In this document: positions 1 through 10,566 of the stretch, piece after piece | Layout of the letters: each line of letters opens with the position of its first letter | Numbering within the stretch: the stretch's first letter is position 1 | Translations under genes and position numbers: made by a program | Notes under the pieces: model-generated | Told to the model about the DNA's origin: nothing | What the model saw: the letters and a program-made list of their open reading frames with translations, nothing else | Database searches by the model: none | DNA from: Hyphomicrobiales bacterium | GTDB lineage: Bacteria > Pseudomonadota > Alphaproteobacteria > Rhizobiales > Rhizobiaceae | Assembly: GCA_900469625.1 (NCBI GenBank) | Contig: UBXV01000005.1 | Coordinates: 169,844-233,843 of the forward strand | Direction of reading: 5' to 3' | DNA length: 64,000 nucleotides

Positions 1-202
1 TTTCAATCTCTACTCAAAGACGATCGCGCACGGCGCCAATGTCGTGAACGTCATCATCGTCGATTTCCGCGGCACGGATACACTGGGAGAAATCGCCGTC
101 GTCATGATCACCGGCCTTGCCATCCTGTCCCTGGTTCGCCTCAGGGCCGGCTCGATGCGGCGCATCGCCGACAATGACCCGGATGCGGAGGATCGCGCAT
201 GA
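1..202 (+). CDS. mrpA: MrpA (MnhA/PhaA) Na+/H+ antiporter subunit A, C-terminal end only
   Basis: The last 67 codons of a gene that begins before the window. The tail reads [14 protein letters not shown], the hallmark of the C-terminal membrane region of the large Mrp subunit A, followed by one more hydrophobic helix and a charged end. MrpA is an inner-membrane subunit, related to respiratory complex I NuoL, of the multi-subunit monovalent cation/proton antiporter used for pH and Na+/K+ homeostasis. The stop overlaps the start of mrpB by four bases (ATGA), so translation is probably coupled. Identity is firm because the next six genes are MrpB to MrpG in canonical order. Whether this organism fuses subunits upstream cannot be seen. 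Confidence 0.9.
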   Translation, partial: FNLYSKTIAHGANVVNVIIVDFRGTDTLGEIAVVMITGLAILSLVRLRAGSMRRIADNDPDAEDRA

Positions 203-618
203 AGTCCCTGATCTTCCGGGCCGTGGCGCCGTTTCTGACGAGCCTGATGGTGCTGTTTTCGATCTTCGTGCTGTTGCGTGGCCACAACGAGCCCGGCGGC
301 GGCTTCATCGGCGGTCTGATCGCCGTATCGGCGCTGGCGATTTATGGTATCGCCTGTGGCGTCGAAACCGTGCGTCGCGCCATCTATTTCCATCCGATGG
401 CGATCGCCGGTGCGGGCCTTTTTGCCGCCACCATCGCCGGCCTGATCTCGATGGCCGCGCGCGTGCCGTTCATGACCGGGCTTTGGATCTATCCGTCCCT
501 GCTGGGCGTGGAGGTTCCGCTGTCGACGGTGACACTGTTTGATTGCGGCGTCTATCTTGTCGTCGTCGGCGCCATCAGCTCGATCGCGTTGTCGCTCGAA
601 GAGCGGGGAGGTGAATGA
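199..618 (+). CDS. mrpB: MrpB (MnhB/PhaB) Na+/H+ antiporter subunit B
   Basis: A 139-residue membrane protein of the Mrp antiporter. It carries the subunit B signature [13 protein letters not shown] at about residues 29-41 and four predicted membrane helices, the usual size and layout of the MnhB family. It starts inside the mrpA stop (ATGA overlap) and itself overlaps mrpC by four bases, so it belongs to one coupled operon mrpABCDEFG. Known role of the family: a structural membrane subunit needed for assembly of the seven-subunit cation/proton antiporter. In rhizobia the orthologous pha locus was described as a K+ efflux and pH-adaptation system; whether Na+ or K+ is the ion here is not visible in the sequence. 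Confidence 0.95.
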   Translation: MKSLIFRAVAPFLTSLMVLFSIFVLLRGHNEPGGGFIGGLIAVSALAIYGIACGVETVRRAIYFHPMAIAGAGLFAATIAGLISMAARVPFMTGLWIYPSLLGVEVPLSTVTLFDCGVYLVVVGAISSIALSLEERGGE

Positions 619-995
619 TGGAAGCGTGGTTTGCGCTGCTCGTCGGCATCTTTTTTACCGTTGCCATCTACCTGCTTCTGTCGAAGTCGATCATCCGCGT
701 CCTGCTCGGCGTGGCGATCCTCGGCAATGGCGTCAATCTTCTGATCTTCACCGGCGGCCGACTGACGCGCGGCGTGCCGCCCGTCATTCCCGAGGGAGCC
801 GATGCGCTCGCAGGGCCCGCCGCCAATGCGTTGCCGCAGGCGCTGATCCTGACGGCGATCGTCATTTCCTTCTCCTTCTTCGCTTTCCTGCTGGTTCTGG
901 CCTGGCGCGCATACGAAGAGCTTTCGACGGATAACACCGACGAGATGCGCGTCGCCGAGCCACAAGACGAGCCGGCGCCGCCGCTTGGATACTGA
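615..995 (+). CDS. mrpC: MrpC (MnhC/PhaC) Na+/H+ antiporter subunit C
   Basis: A 126-residue, three-helix protein of the NuoK/MnhC family. The segment around residues 28-52, with [21 protein letters not shown], matches the conserved core of MrpC and NuoK. It overlaps mrpB by four bases and is followed after 7 bases by the mrpD ATG. The C-terminus is a short charged cytoplasmic tail. The family member forms part of the membrane arm of the Mrp antiporter next to MrpD. Nothing is unusual about its length or composition. Confidence 0.95.
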   Translation: MMEAWFALLVGIFFTVAIYLLLSKSIIRVLLGVAILGNGVNLLIFTGGRLTRGVPPVIPEGADALAGPAANALPQALILTAIVISFSFFAFLLVLAWRAYEELSTDNTDEMRVAEPQDEPAPPLGY

Positions 996-1002
996 CAGAC
1001 CC

Positions 1003-2568
1003 ATGGCTGTTTCGACTTCCCCTCCTGCCGATCTCTCTGCCGCACTCGTCCTCGAGCCGGTCGCGGCCGCCGACTGGCTGGTGATCCTGCCGGTTGCCTG
1101 GTGCCTGGCGATCGGTGCCTTGCTCGTCATGTTGCGCCGACCGATCGGCCTGCATCCGTTCATCGCCGTGGCCGGTCTCGCCGGCCTTGTGGCGATCGAT
1201 GGGCTGCTCCTGCAACATGTGATCGCGAACGGTCCGGTGACGATGGTGATGGGCCGCTGGCTGCCGCCGTTCGGCATCGCCTTTACCGTCGATCTGACCG
1301 GCGCGCTGTTTGCGTTGACGGCAGCCGTCGTCGCGCTCGCGGGCGGCGTCTATTCGATGGCCGACGTCAACGACAGCGGCCGGCGCTACGGGTTCTACCC
1401 ATTCCTGATGCTGCTGATGGCCGGCGTTTCCGGCGCGTTTCTGACGGGCGATATCTTCAACCTCTACGTCTGGTTCGAGGTGTTGCTGATCTCGTCCTTC
1501 GGCCTCATCGTGCTCGGTTCCGAGCGCGAGCAGATCGACGGCGCCGTGAAGTACGGTTTCCTCAATCTGGTCGCGACGACGCTGTTCCTGGTCACGACAG
1601 GTTATCTTTATGCGAGCTTCGGCACGCTCAACATGGCCGACATCGCCCAAAAAGCGGAAGGCCTGCGCGGCACCGCGCCGTTGATGACGCTGACGGCCTT
1701 GTTCCTGCTGGCGTTTGGCATGAAGGCGGCGGCCTTCCCCGTCAACGTCTGGCTGCCTGCCTCCTACCACACGCCGCGCGTCGTCGTTTCGGCGCTCTTT
1801 GCCGGCCTCCTGACCAAGGTCGGCATCTACGCGCTGATCCGCGTGACCGTGATGCTGCTGCCGGTGGAGCGGGAAGAGCTCAGCCTCGTCATTGCCGCCG
1901 TCGGGGCGCTGACGATGCTGGTCGGCGTTTTCGGCGCGCTCGCCCAATCGGATTTCCGGCGCATGCTCGGCTATCTCGTGATTTCGGGCATCGGTTCGAT
2001 CCTTGCGGGCATCGCCGTCGGCGGGCCGGGCGGTATCGGTGGCGCCATCTTCTACGCCCTGCATTCGATGCTGGTAATGACCGCGCTCTACTTCGCCTCG
2101 GGTGTGGCGGCACAGTTGGGCGGTAGTTTCTCGCTGTCGTCGCTTGCGGGCCTCTATCGCCGCCATGCGGGCTTTGCGGCGATCAGTCTGATGCTGGCCT
2201 TTGCCGTGTCGGGCCTGCCGCCGTTCTCGGGTTTCTGGCCAAAGGTTATGCTGGTCAAGGCAGCACTCGATATCGGAGCCTGGTGGCTTGCCGCGGCGCT
2301 GCTCGTGACCGGTTTCCTGACGACGATCGCGACCGGCCGCTTCTTCCTGCTGGCCTATTGGCGCGACAAGGCCGATGACGGGCTGGCCGGTACGGTCAAG
2401 GCCCGGATCCCGGCGGCGATCCTGCTGCCGCTCGTGGCGCTGACACTGCTTACCTTGACGATCGGCCTCTATCCCGAGCCGCTGCTGGCCACCATCCAGG
2501 ATGCCGCTGCGGGCCTCTCCGAACCGTCCGCATATCTGAACTCGGTCTTCCCGGGGGGCGTGCGATGA
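1003..2568 (+). CDS. mrpD: MrpD (MnhD/PhaD) Na+/H+ antiporter subunit D
   Basis: A 521-residue polytopic protein of the NuoL/M/N (proton_antipo_M) family, about 14 predicted helices. Conserved antiporter features are visible: the WFEVLLISSFGL segment on helix 5 with the functional Glu, FGMKAAAFPVNVWLPASYHTP with the Lys of the proton path, and LPPFSGFWPK near the end. I chose the ATG at 1003; an in-frame TTG at 985 would overlap mrpC but lacks a better ribosome-binding site. It overlaps mrpE by four bases. Together with MrpA this is the likely ion-translocating subunit of the complex. Confidence 0.95.
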   Translation: MAVSTSPPADLSAALVLEPVAAADWLVILPVAWCLAIGALLVMLRRPIGLHPFIAVAGLAGLVAIDGLLLQHVIANGPVTMVMGRWLPPFGIAFTVDLTGALFALTAAVVALAGGVYSMADVNDSGRRYGFYPFLMLLMAGVSGAFLTGDIFNLYVWFEVLLISSFGLIVLGSEREQIDGAVKYGFLNLVATTLFLVTTGYLYASFGTLNMADIAQKAEGLRGTAPLMTLTALFLLAFGMKAAAFPVNVWLPASYHTPRVVVSALFAGLLTKVGIYALIRVTVMLLPVEREELSLVIAAVGALTMLVGVFGALAQSDFRRMLGYLVISGIGSILAGIAVGGPGGIGGAIFYALHSMLVMTALYFASGVAAQLGGSFSLSSLAGLYRRHAGFAAISLMLAFAVSGLPPFSGFWPKVMLVKAALDIGAWWLAAALLVTGFLTTIATGRFFLLAYWRDKADDGLAGTVKARIPAAILLPLVALTLLTLTIGLYPEPLLATIQDAAAGLSEPSAYLNSVFPGGVR

Positions 2569-3041
2569 TCAAGTTTCTCTGGATCAACCTGATCTTCACC
2601 GCGGTCTGGGCCGCGATCAGCGGCAGTCTCAGCGTGCCGAATCTGTTGCTCGGTTTTGCCGTCGGAAGCCTGTCGCTGTGGCTCATCCGGCGCGAATTGC
2701 AGCCTGTCGCCTATCCGGTCCGGCCGCTGAAGATATTGCTTCTCACGGCCCTGTTCTTCAAGGAACTGGCTGTCTCGGCAACCAAGGTCGCATTGCTGGT
2801 GATCCAGCCCAAGATGCGACTGAAGCCAGGCATCTTCTCTTACCCGCTGACGGTGCGCAGCGATTTCGAGATTGCGCTGCTTGCCAACCTGATCACACTG
2901 ACGCCCGGAACGCTTTCAGTCGACGTCTCCGACGATCGCAAGACGCTCTATGTCCATGCACTCGACTGCGCCGATCCCGGCGGCCTCCGGCGCGATATCG
3001 CCAATGGCTTCGAGCGCCGGATCAAGGAGGCCTTTGAATGA
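2565..3041 (+). CDS. mrpE: MrpE (MnhE/PhaE) Na+/H+ antiporter subunit E
   Basis: A 158-residue protein with two or three N-terminal membrane helices followed by a soluble part, the MnhE family layout. The segment [17 protein letters not shown] at about 109-125 is the family signature. It overlaps both neighbours by four bases (mrpD stop, mrpF start). MrpE is the Mrp subunit without a complex I counterpart and is usually required for full activity or assembly. Length is typical for alphaproteobacterial homologues. Confidence 0.95.
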   Translation: MIKFLWINLIFTAVWAAISGSLSVPNLLLGFAVGSLSLWLIRRELQPVAYPVRPLKILLLTALFFKELAVSATKVALLVIQPKMRLKPGIFSYPLTVRSDFEIALLANLITLTPGTLSVDVSDDRKTLYVHALDCADPGGLRRDIANGFERRIKEAFE

Positions 3042-3421
3042 CGACGCCGGCTCAGATCCTTGCTGCCGCAACCGGCTTTGCGCTGGTACTTCTGTCCATC
3101 GCGCTGCTGGTAACGGTGTGGCGCATCATCCGCGGCCCGACGCTGCCCGACCGGGTTCTGGGCCTCGACATGCTGGTCGCCATCGCCATTGGCCTGATAG
3201 CGGTCGTTGCCATTCGCACGGGCTTTAATCTCTATATCGACATCGCCATTGCCCTCGGCCTGGTCGGCTTCCTTGCGACCGTCGCCTTCGCCCGCTTCGT
3301 TCTGGCGCGCGGTCTTGCGCCGGAAGCGGCAGGAGCGGCGCCGGACACGCCGCGCAACGTCCGCCGCGGCCCGACGCCGCAAGCGAAAGTTGCCAGGCGC
3401 AAACACAAGAGGTCGCGCTGA
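3038..3421 (+). CDS. mrpF: MrpF (MnhF/PhaF) subunit with long basic tail
   Basis: A 127-residue protein whose first 90 residues are the three-helix MnhF module; [15 protein letters not shown] at about 32-46 is the family motif. Most MrpF proteins stop near residue 90-95. Here about 35 extra residues follow, rich in Pro, Arg and Lys and ending RRKHKRSR, which would lie in the cytoplasm by the positive-inside rule. The gene overlaps mrpE by four bases and shares its last base with the mrpG start. The family role is as a small membrane subunit of the Mrp antiporter; the tail has no known function. Confidence 0.93.
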   Translation: MTTPAQILAAATGFALVLLSIALLVTVWRIIRGPTLPDRVLGLDMLVAIAIGLIAVVAIRTGFNLYIDIAIALGLVGFLATVAFARFVLARGLAPEAAGAAPDTPRNVRRGPTPQAKVARRKHKRSR

Positions 3422-3780
3422 TGGCATCTGCGTTCGAGACGATCATCACGCTCTGCGTTGCTCTGCTCTTGGTCAGCGGGGCCATCTTTTCGCTTTTGGC
3501 CGCGATCGGGATCGTGCGTTTTCCCGATCTCTACACCCGCATGCATGCCGCTTCGAAGGCCGGTACCGTCGGCTCGGGCCTGCTGCTTTTGGCCGCGGGA
3601 CTGCATTCGCTTGATATCGCTATACTGTTCCGGGCGCTTGCGGGCTTCTTCTTCTTCGTACTGACCGCGCCTATTTCCGCCCATCTCTTGGCAAAGGCTG
3701 CGCATCAGGCGGGTTACAGGCTGACGAAACAGTCGGTCGTAGATCAGCTTCCGCAAAAGGAAGAGCCGCGCCGGCATTGA
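3421..3780 (+). CDS. mrpG: MrpG (MnhG/PhaG) Na+/H+ antiporter subunit G
   Basis: A 119-residue three-helix protein of the MnhG family. The motif [22 protein letters not shown] at about residues 27-48 is diagnostic. Its ATG shares one base with the mrpF stop (TGATG), so it closes the coupled mrpABCDEFG operon. No strong factor-independent terminator is seen directly after it; the region downstream is AT-rich and leads to mucR. Family role: small membrane subunit of the antiporter. Confidence 0.95.
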   Translation: MASAFETIITLCVALLLVSGAIFSLLAAIGIVRFPDLYTRMHAASKAGTVGSGLLLLAAGLHSLDIAILFRALAGFFFFVLTAPISAHLLAKAAHQAGYRLTKQSVVDQLPQKEEPRRH

Positions 3781-4185
3781 GCGGCAACGTTTCTGTTTTT
3801 GTATTTCAGAACATTCCGATAGACCGCGACCATGTCAGCAATTTCGAAATAAAGTTGCTAGTGGCGGCCAAATTTATGTTTGGTATTTTCGCGGATCAAT
3901 GTTAATCGAGTAAATGTAAAGTGTCGTTGTGGAAAATACTTAGAGCTGAAATTCCAGCTTGAGTTGTGAATATTGGCTTTTGCTTTGAGAGGTTGGTTGT
4001 TCCGGCGACTCGGCAATAGGTTTCGTGATCAAAATTCCAACTCTTGATATTGCGGCAAGAATTTGTCCTTGCCGAACTATTGATGGTCTATCCCAAGGCA
4101 GCGAAGGCTTCCCGACGGCATTTGCATGCATTCCTCCCCCCGAAACTTGTTTTGGGATTGTGCCGAATTCCGATAGGAGAAAGAA
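3781..4185. other. intergenic region, probable mucR promoter region
   Basis: About 405 bases without a credible gene. It is clearly more AT-rich than the flanking genes, especially 3880-4000, as expected for a promoter region of a global regulator. Ros/MucR proteins bind AT-rich DNA and are known to repress their own genes, so an autoregulatory site here is an inference. A purine-rich ribosome-binding site (GGAGAAAGAA) lies just before the ATG at 4186. Confidence 0.5.
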
Positions 4186-4617
4186 ATGACTGAAACAACG
4201 CTTGGCGCGAGCCATGAACTTCTGGTTGAGCTGACAGCTGAAATCGTTTCCGCTTATGTCAGCAACCATGTCGTTCCGGCCGCCGAGCTTTCCGTGCTGA
4301 TCGCTGACGTCCATTCCGCGCTCAACAACACGGCGGCACCCGCGCCGGTCGTGATCCCCGTTGAGAAGCCGAAGCCGGCCGTGTCGGTCCGCAAGTCCGT
4401 CCAGGACGATCAGATTACCTGCCTTGAATGCGGCGGCACCTTCAAGTCGCTGAAGCGTCACCTGATGACACATCACAGCCTGTCTCCGGAAGAGTATCGC
4501 GAGAAGTGGGACCTGCCGACCGACTATCCGATGGTTGCGCCCGCCTATGCCGAAGCGCGCTCGCGCCTGGCCAAGGAAATGGGCCTCGGCCAGCGTCGCA
4601 AGCGTCGCGGCAAGTAA
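4186..4617 (+). CDS. mucR: Ros/MucR family zinc-finger transcriptional regulator
   Basis: A 143-residue DNA-binding regulator of the Ros/MucR family. The prokaryotic C2H2 finger is complete: Cys79 and Cys82 (CLEC), His92 and His97, with the flanking [10 protein letters not shown] stretch and a basic RRKRRGK tail; residue numbers match those reported for Agrobacterium Ros. The N-terminal 50 residues ([21 protein letters not shown]) are the oligomerisation part. In rhizobia this protein controls exopolysaccharide synthesis, motility and, in Agrobacterium, virulence and ipt genes; it acts as an H-NS-like silencer on AT-rich DNA. It is a single-gene unit with a strong terminator at 4679-4717. The symbol could equally be ros. 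Confidence 0.95.
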   Translation: MTETTLGASHELLVELTAEIVSAYVSNHVVPAAELSVLIADVHSALNNTAAPAPVVIPVEKPKPAVSVRKSVQDDQITCLECGGTFKSLKRHLMTHHSLSPEEYREKWDLPTDYPMVAPAYAEARSRLAKEMGLGQRRKRRGK

Positions 4618-4678
4618 TACGCGCACCGTTCGTTGCCGAACCGCGCGCTACGCCGGTCCGGTTTGACCGACGGTCCAC

Positions 4679-4717
4679 AAACACAAAGGCCGGGCTGAAG
4701 CCCGGCCTTTGTGTTTT
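4679..4717 (+). terminator. Rho-independent terminator of mucR
   Basis: A perfect 17-bp stem (4679-4695 with 4700-4716) closed by a TGAA tetraloop, containing GGCCGGGC/GCCCGGCC and running into TTTT. The A-rich 5' arm also makes it usable from the opposite strand. It lies about 60 bases after the mucR stop. Confidence 0.93.
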
Positions 4718-5283
4718 ATCGACTATGAAAATATCCCTACATGAAACTCTGCCGTGACATCAGCACTCGGAGCCGTGCCTTCGACCTACCTCCTGACGGG
4801 AAGGGAGTGCTATCAGGAATAGACCAGTAATATCAGAGAATTTCGTCTCAACCCCTTCCGGTCTTGAGTGCGGTGGCAAAGGGTGGAAAGAACCCTGTCT
4901 TCCGATACGCAATGTCGGAAGGAATAAATTCCGATGCTTAAGGGGCTATTTGTGCTCTGTCGCCGCTGGGGGCGAACGCGGTTTTTCAGTCGTTGTCGGC
5001 CAGCTGAAGGTCGCCTGACGCGTGTGGGGCCGCAAGGCCACCCTGGCTTCGGCGTGGCTGCCTGCACGCCAAGCGCCGCAGGCGCCACATCATGCCGCAG
5101 ATCACGCGACGCGATCTTGCCAGCGACCTGCGTCCGAGGTCGACCGGCTCTCCGTCACCCCGGGTTGCGCGTCGTGGACCGGCGGTATGTCGCCGATGTC
5201 GATGGGTTATCGCGGCGCTCGATGCCCGCGCGAATTCGGCATGCCCTGGCGCTTGCGGAGGCTGTCGAGCGGCCGTACCCGGC
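4718..5283. other. intergenic region, no gene recognised
   Basis: About 566 bases between the mucR terminator and the sufE stop. Open frames exist on both strands but none has a plausible start, ribosome-binding site or recognisable protein. A short inverted repeat CTTCCGA/TCGGAAG lies near 4900-4920. I see nothing else definable. Confidence 0.4.
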
Positions 5284-5706
5284 TCAGGCGGCGAGGCGCG
5301 CTTCTGCCTCTGCCTTGATACGTCGGATCATCGAGCGAAGGCCGTTTGCGCGCTGCGTCGACAGATGCTCGATCAGGCCGATCTTGCCAAAGGTTTCGAG
5401 CGCGTCCAGCCTGGCAATTTCCGAGGCGTGCTTGCCGGAGTAGATCGCCAGGACGATGGCAACCAGTCCGCGCACGATATGTGCGTCCGATTCGCCTTCG
5501 AAGATCAGCAGCGGATCGTCCGGGTCGCCGGTCGTGCGCGTTGCAAGCCAGACCTGGCTGGCGCAGCCCTGCACCTTGTTCTCACTGGTGCGCTCGGCCT
5601 CCGGCATTTCGGGCAGGGCCTTGCCGAGCTCGATCACATAGCGGTAGCGATCCTCCCATTCGTCAAGAAAGGCGAAATCGTCGATGATCTGGTCAAGCGT
5701 GGTCAT
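5284..5706 (-). CDS. sufE: SufE-like sulfur acceptor for Fe-S cluster assembly
   Basis: A 140-residue cytoplasmic protein of the SufE/CsdE family. The active cysteine is Cys48 in KVQGCASQVW, the conserved context of the residue that accepts persulfide sulfur from the cysteine desulfurase SufS and passes it to the SufBCD scaffold. The N-terminal DDFAFLDEWEDRYRYVIELG and the IVRGLVAIVL helix are also standard. It stands apart from any suf operon here, as is common in rhizobia. Start is the ATG at 5706; upstream to 5894 lies a promoter-sized gap. It faces mucR across a gene-free stretch. Confidence 0.93.
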   Translation of the reverse strand: MTTLDQIIDDFAFLDEWEDRYRYVIELGKALPEMPEAERTSENKVQGCASQVWLATRTTGDPDDPLLIFEGESDAHIVRGLVAIVLAIYSGKHASEIARLDALETFGKIGLIEHLSTQRANGLRSMIRRIKAEAEARLAA

Positions 5707-5894
5707 GGTCCGGTCCGATTGTCGATCTCACCGGGCAGCGTTCGTCGCCGGGTGATGTCGATGCCTGTGCTCGATCCTGGCGGCCATTTCGGTGTCAGGA
5801 CGTCGTGCCACTCATATAGGCGATGGTAACACGGATGAGAACCGCGAATTGCCACTGCTGTGCCGTAAGGCACGATTGGGCGGCAGATGTGATG

Positions 5895-6635
5895 TCAGAT
5901 CGAAACGCTCGTCGGAATCGCGAGCGTGGGGGCGGCCCCGCCTGCCATTCCCGCCTGGTCGAGAGATGCGACCGAAGCGGCGAGGGCGGCGCCCGCCTTC
6001 CTCGCATCGTCCGCGTCACTGCCGGCGCCCTTGGCGCGCAGATCCTGTTCTGCCTTCCGCAGGATCTGCTTGAGCTGTTCGGCAAGTGCCTTGAACTCCG
6101 CAACCGTTCTTGCGTCTGATCTGTCTTCCGCGTTGTCGGCTCCAAATTCACGGTAGGCGCGTTCCGCGAAGGATGTTGGCGCGCTGTCTTTGCTGCCTTT
6201 GGCTTCCTGTGTGCCGGCATCTGCCGCATGTTCGGCATCGGCGTGCATCGCTGCTGCCGCCGCTGATGCTGCAGCGGTCGCCGCGGATGCGGCACCTGTT
6301 GCAGCGCCATCGCCCGTGGGCATGCCGGGCGAGCCGCCGCCGGCGAACTGTTGTGCAGCTGCGCCCAGCTGTTGGGCCAGCTGCTTTGCAAGTCTTGCGA
6401 GCGTCTCGGGATCCGACGCCCAATACCGCAGCATCTGCAGCTGTTCCTTGATCTCATCCAGCTTCTTCTTGGCCAGCGCCTTCCGGCTGGCGGCGACTTC
6501 GTCGTCAACCCGCAGCAGCTTGAGAGATAAGGATCCGGTATTCTTTTCCAGCGGCGCGGCATCGATGCCAACGGGCGATCCGGCGGTCGCGCCACGTGCC
6601 ACGCCCGTATTTGAAAAGAACCCGTATATTTGCAT
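5895..6635 (-). CDS. Ala-rich hypothetical protein with coiled-coil segments
   Basis: A 246-residue protein I do not recognise. It begins MQIYGFFSNTG and shows a helical segment at about 45-100 (KALAKKKLDEIKEQLQMLRYW, then ARLAKQLAQQL) with heptad character, a long Ala/Gly-rich low-complexity middle (about 100-150), and a second charged helix near 185-215 (FKALAEQLKQILRKAEQDL). No signal peptide or membrane helix. I chose the ATG at 6635, which has GGAG upstream; the frame stays open to 6719 but that extension has no ribosome-binding site. A second open frame overlaps on the same strand (5795-6700) but looks like a shadow. It lies downstream of the DUF5330 gene in the same direction with a 210-base gap. 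Confidence 0.7.
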   Translation of the reverse strand: MQIYGFFSNTGVARGATAGSPVGIDAAPLEKNTGSLSLKLLRVDDEVAASRKALAKKKLDEIKEQLQMLRYWASDPETLARLAKQLAQQLGAAAQQFAGGGSPGMPTGDGAATGAASAATAAASAAAAAMHADAEHAADAGTQEAKGSKDSAPTSFAERAYREFGADNAEDRSDARTVAEFKALAEQLKQILRKAEQDLRAKGAGSDADDARKAGAALAASVASLDQAGMAGGAAPTLAIPTSVSI

Positions 6636-6845
6636 CGGGGGCAGTCTCCGCTGAATGTGCGGCGACCTAAACAGCCATGTCTTGTGCGAGCCTGTCGCAA
6701 GACCGCCCTTCGGTTGCATTCCGAAAAAGAAAACGCCGCGAGGGGATGGGATCCTCGCGGCGGCCGCGACGGAGCGGCAAGTCAGGCAGTGTCAAAGGAT
6801 GTCTCTGCAGTGGTCGCGCGCAGCGACCAGCACAGCGGGAAGAGT

Positions 6846-7301
6846 TTACTGGACGAGCGTTGCCTTGGGGTCGAGGCGCTTTTCCGGGACCGGCGTGCGC
6901 TTGAACACGGGAGCGGCGTCAGCAGCGGTCTGTTCGGCTGGCGTGGCCAGTTCAGCATCCGTTGCGGCCGGCTGGCCGACCGTACCGGTCTTCACCTTGG
7001 CATCGGGCTTGATTGCATCGGTTTCGGCGAACTGCGTATCCAGGAATTCATAGGCAATGCGGGCGCCTTCGCGGGCCCGATGGCCGAGAGCGACGAAGGT
7101 TTCAGCACCCTTCTCGCAAACCTCGGGCTTCTCGATGCAGATGGCGCTGATGTAATGGAACGCCTCGTTGGCGGCCGAGAAGGTATCGCCGAGCTCGACC
7201 TTCGGGCCGTGCTCCAGCTTCTCGGCGCTCGAGGGATCGAGGAACGGCAGCAACACCAGAACCATCGAAAACCAGAATGTCGCCTTGATGAGAAACCACA
7301 T
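6846..7301 (-). CDS. DUF5330 domain protein, membrane-anchored
   Basis: A 151-residue protein beginning MWFLIKATFWFSMVLVLLPFL, a single N-terminal membrane helix or uncleaved signal, followed by a region with two cysteines (ICIEKPEVCEKG, about 56-65) and a Pro/Ala-rich tail. This is the layout of the DUF5330 family, common in Rhizobiales and without known function. The cysteines could form a periplasmic disulfide (inference). Same strand as the 246-aa gene downstream; a 617-base intergenic region separates it from the divergent divJ-like gene. Confidence 0.8.
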   Translation of the reverse strand: MWFLIKATFWFSMVLVLLPFLDPSSAEKLEHGPKVELGDTFSAANEAFHYISAICIEKPEVCEKGAETFVALGHRAREGARIAYEFLDTQFAETDAIKPDAKVKTGTVGQPAATDAELATPAEQTAADAAPVFKRTPVPEKRLDPKATLVQ

Positions 7302-7918
7302 GTTCTGCCCATCCTGTATTCGGCTGCCGCGGCCCCCGGTCTTCTAGCCGGTTTTTCCGCTTTCGGCATCCTGGAGCGCCGCAGTATCCCCTGATACCCG
7401 TTCACGCCCGCCGTCGTTTCATCTGGACCGCCGTCTTTCGTCGTTCGGCCCTTTGTTGAGGCAGACACTAGGCAGAGAATCACAAGGGCGCTTTTCAAAA
7501 ACCCGCAGCATTTGTTTCGAATTTTAATGAAACGCCTGCCCTTTGCGATTTGCAGTGCATTTGTGTCGCATTTTAGCTTTTGCCGTTAAGGTTCGTGGCA
7601 GCGGGGCGCCGGCAAAGCCCGAAAGCGTGGGCCACGGCACCTGAACGGCTTGCCCAAATCCTTAACGTGAGACGGAAAATGCACCAAAATCCGTTGCTTA
7701 CGCCCCGTTAACCACAAGAAATGAAGGTCGCCGGAATTGCCTCAAATCGGGATTTTTCAGGCATTTGGCGCGGTTCCCAGACGGTCCCGTTTATTCTTTC
7801 ATTAAGCCGGGGATGCGAGATTCCGACATGTCACGAGGCAGTTCGAATGGCGGCCCGCATGAAGCGGAAAACGGTCACGCGCAGTCTCGCAAGAACAACA
7901 AATGTGGCAGGGTAAGGC
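7302..7918. other. divergent intergenic region upstream of the divJ-like gene
   Basis: About 617 bases between two divergent genes, so it must hold both promoters. It contains isolated TTAAC/TTAAG half-sites (near 7575, 7660, 7708) reminiscent of CtrA half-sites, but no pair with the correct 7-base spacing. No protein-coding frame with a credible start is seen. Confidence 0.4.
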
Positions 7919-9479
<1,561 letters not shown>

Positions 9480-9508
<29 letters not shown>

Positions 9509-10445
9509 ACGCAAGAAGGCGGCGCGCACGGCGCCAGGCCTTGCCATGCGTGGGTTGGCACTCGCCGGCCGCGGTGCTGCGCTTGCCGGGCGGCTGGTCG
9601 CCCGTCACCCCTTGAGTGCAGGTGGTACGGCTGCCTTTGTCGTCGTCTTCTCCTTCGTTGCCGCCAATGCCATGTGGTACCAGCACGGCGTCCACCCGTC
9701 GCCCCTGCTGCGCACTCGCGTACCGCTTGTGAGCCCGCAGACGGCCGAGCGTATCGCAGCCGCTGAAGGTGCCGAGATCGAGCCGCGCAACGTCACGACC
9801 TTCGTCATCAAGCGCGAAGACGAAAAGAGCGCCGAAAGCGTCGAGGACGTGATCGCAGCCGCAGCATCCGAGACGACGATCGAAAAGCCGTCGCCCGAGC
9901 GTGTCACCACCGTGCCGGATACGTCGGCTTCGCCGCTTGTCGCCGACGTTCAGAAAGAGCTGGGCCGTATCGGCCTTTACGATGGTGTGCCTGACGGGCG
10001 CCCGGGACCGCTGACGTCGGCTGCCATCCTCAGATTTGAGAAACAGTCAGGACAGACAGGGACCGGCATCGCGAGCGCCGAGTTGCTGCGCGCGCTGCGC
10101 GCCACGTCCGGTCAGAAGCTGGCGGCCGTCATGCCCGCGAGCCGGCCCTATGCCGACCCGAAGCGGGCAGTTGCCGACGTCGACCCAGTCGCTGCCGCCA
10201 TTCGCTCGGCCGAGGGCGACAAGATGTTGACCCCGAGGGCCGAAATCCCGGTTTCGAGCGAAATGGTGCTGAACATCCAGAAGGGGCTGAGCAATCTCGC
10301 CTATGCCGACATCGTCGTAGACGGGGTCGCCGGCGATCAGACACGCGCCGCGATCCGCCATTTCGAAAAGCACTACCGCTTGCCGCAGACCGGCGAGCCC
10401 AATCCCAAGGTGCTGAAAAAGCTGAAGGAGATCGGCGCGCTCTGA
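9480..10445 (+). CDS. membrane-anchored protein with two peptidoglycan-binding domains
   Basis: A 321-residue protein. A basic N-terminus (PRKRKQPERKK) precedes a membrane helix at about 45-65, so the rest is likely periplasmic. Two PG_binding_1 modules are visible: about 152-200 (VADVQKELGRIGLYDGVPDG, then AAILRFEKQSG) and about 262-320 (VLNIQKGLSNLAYADIVVDG, then RAAIRHFEKHYRLP). Family role: non-catalytic binding to peptidoglycan. No catalytic domain is seen. It overlaps the 3' end of the divJ-like gene by 29 bases in a different frame, so the two are likely co-expressed; a functional link to cell-cycle signalling is only inferred from this. Confidence 0.85.
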
Positions 10446-10566
10446 CGCGTCGTCGCTTTCAAGGGCTAAGTCGCGGGCAGTGCAGGTCGCACGTTCGGCG
10501 GTGACCATGGCGCGCTGGCGCCGCAACCGATTTGCAAGCGCATGCCCGCCCGTGTACAGCCTCTGC

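Noticed and set aside
4934-5443. Open frame of about 170 codons downstream of mucR overlapping sufE
   Set aside because: Arg/Pro-rich product without a ribosome-binding site; it runs antisense into the conserved sufE gene.
7575-7715. TTAAG/TTAAC half-sites upstream of the divJ-like gene as CtrA sites
   Set aside because: No two half-sites have the required 7-base spacing; best pair is off by one base with two mismatches.
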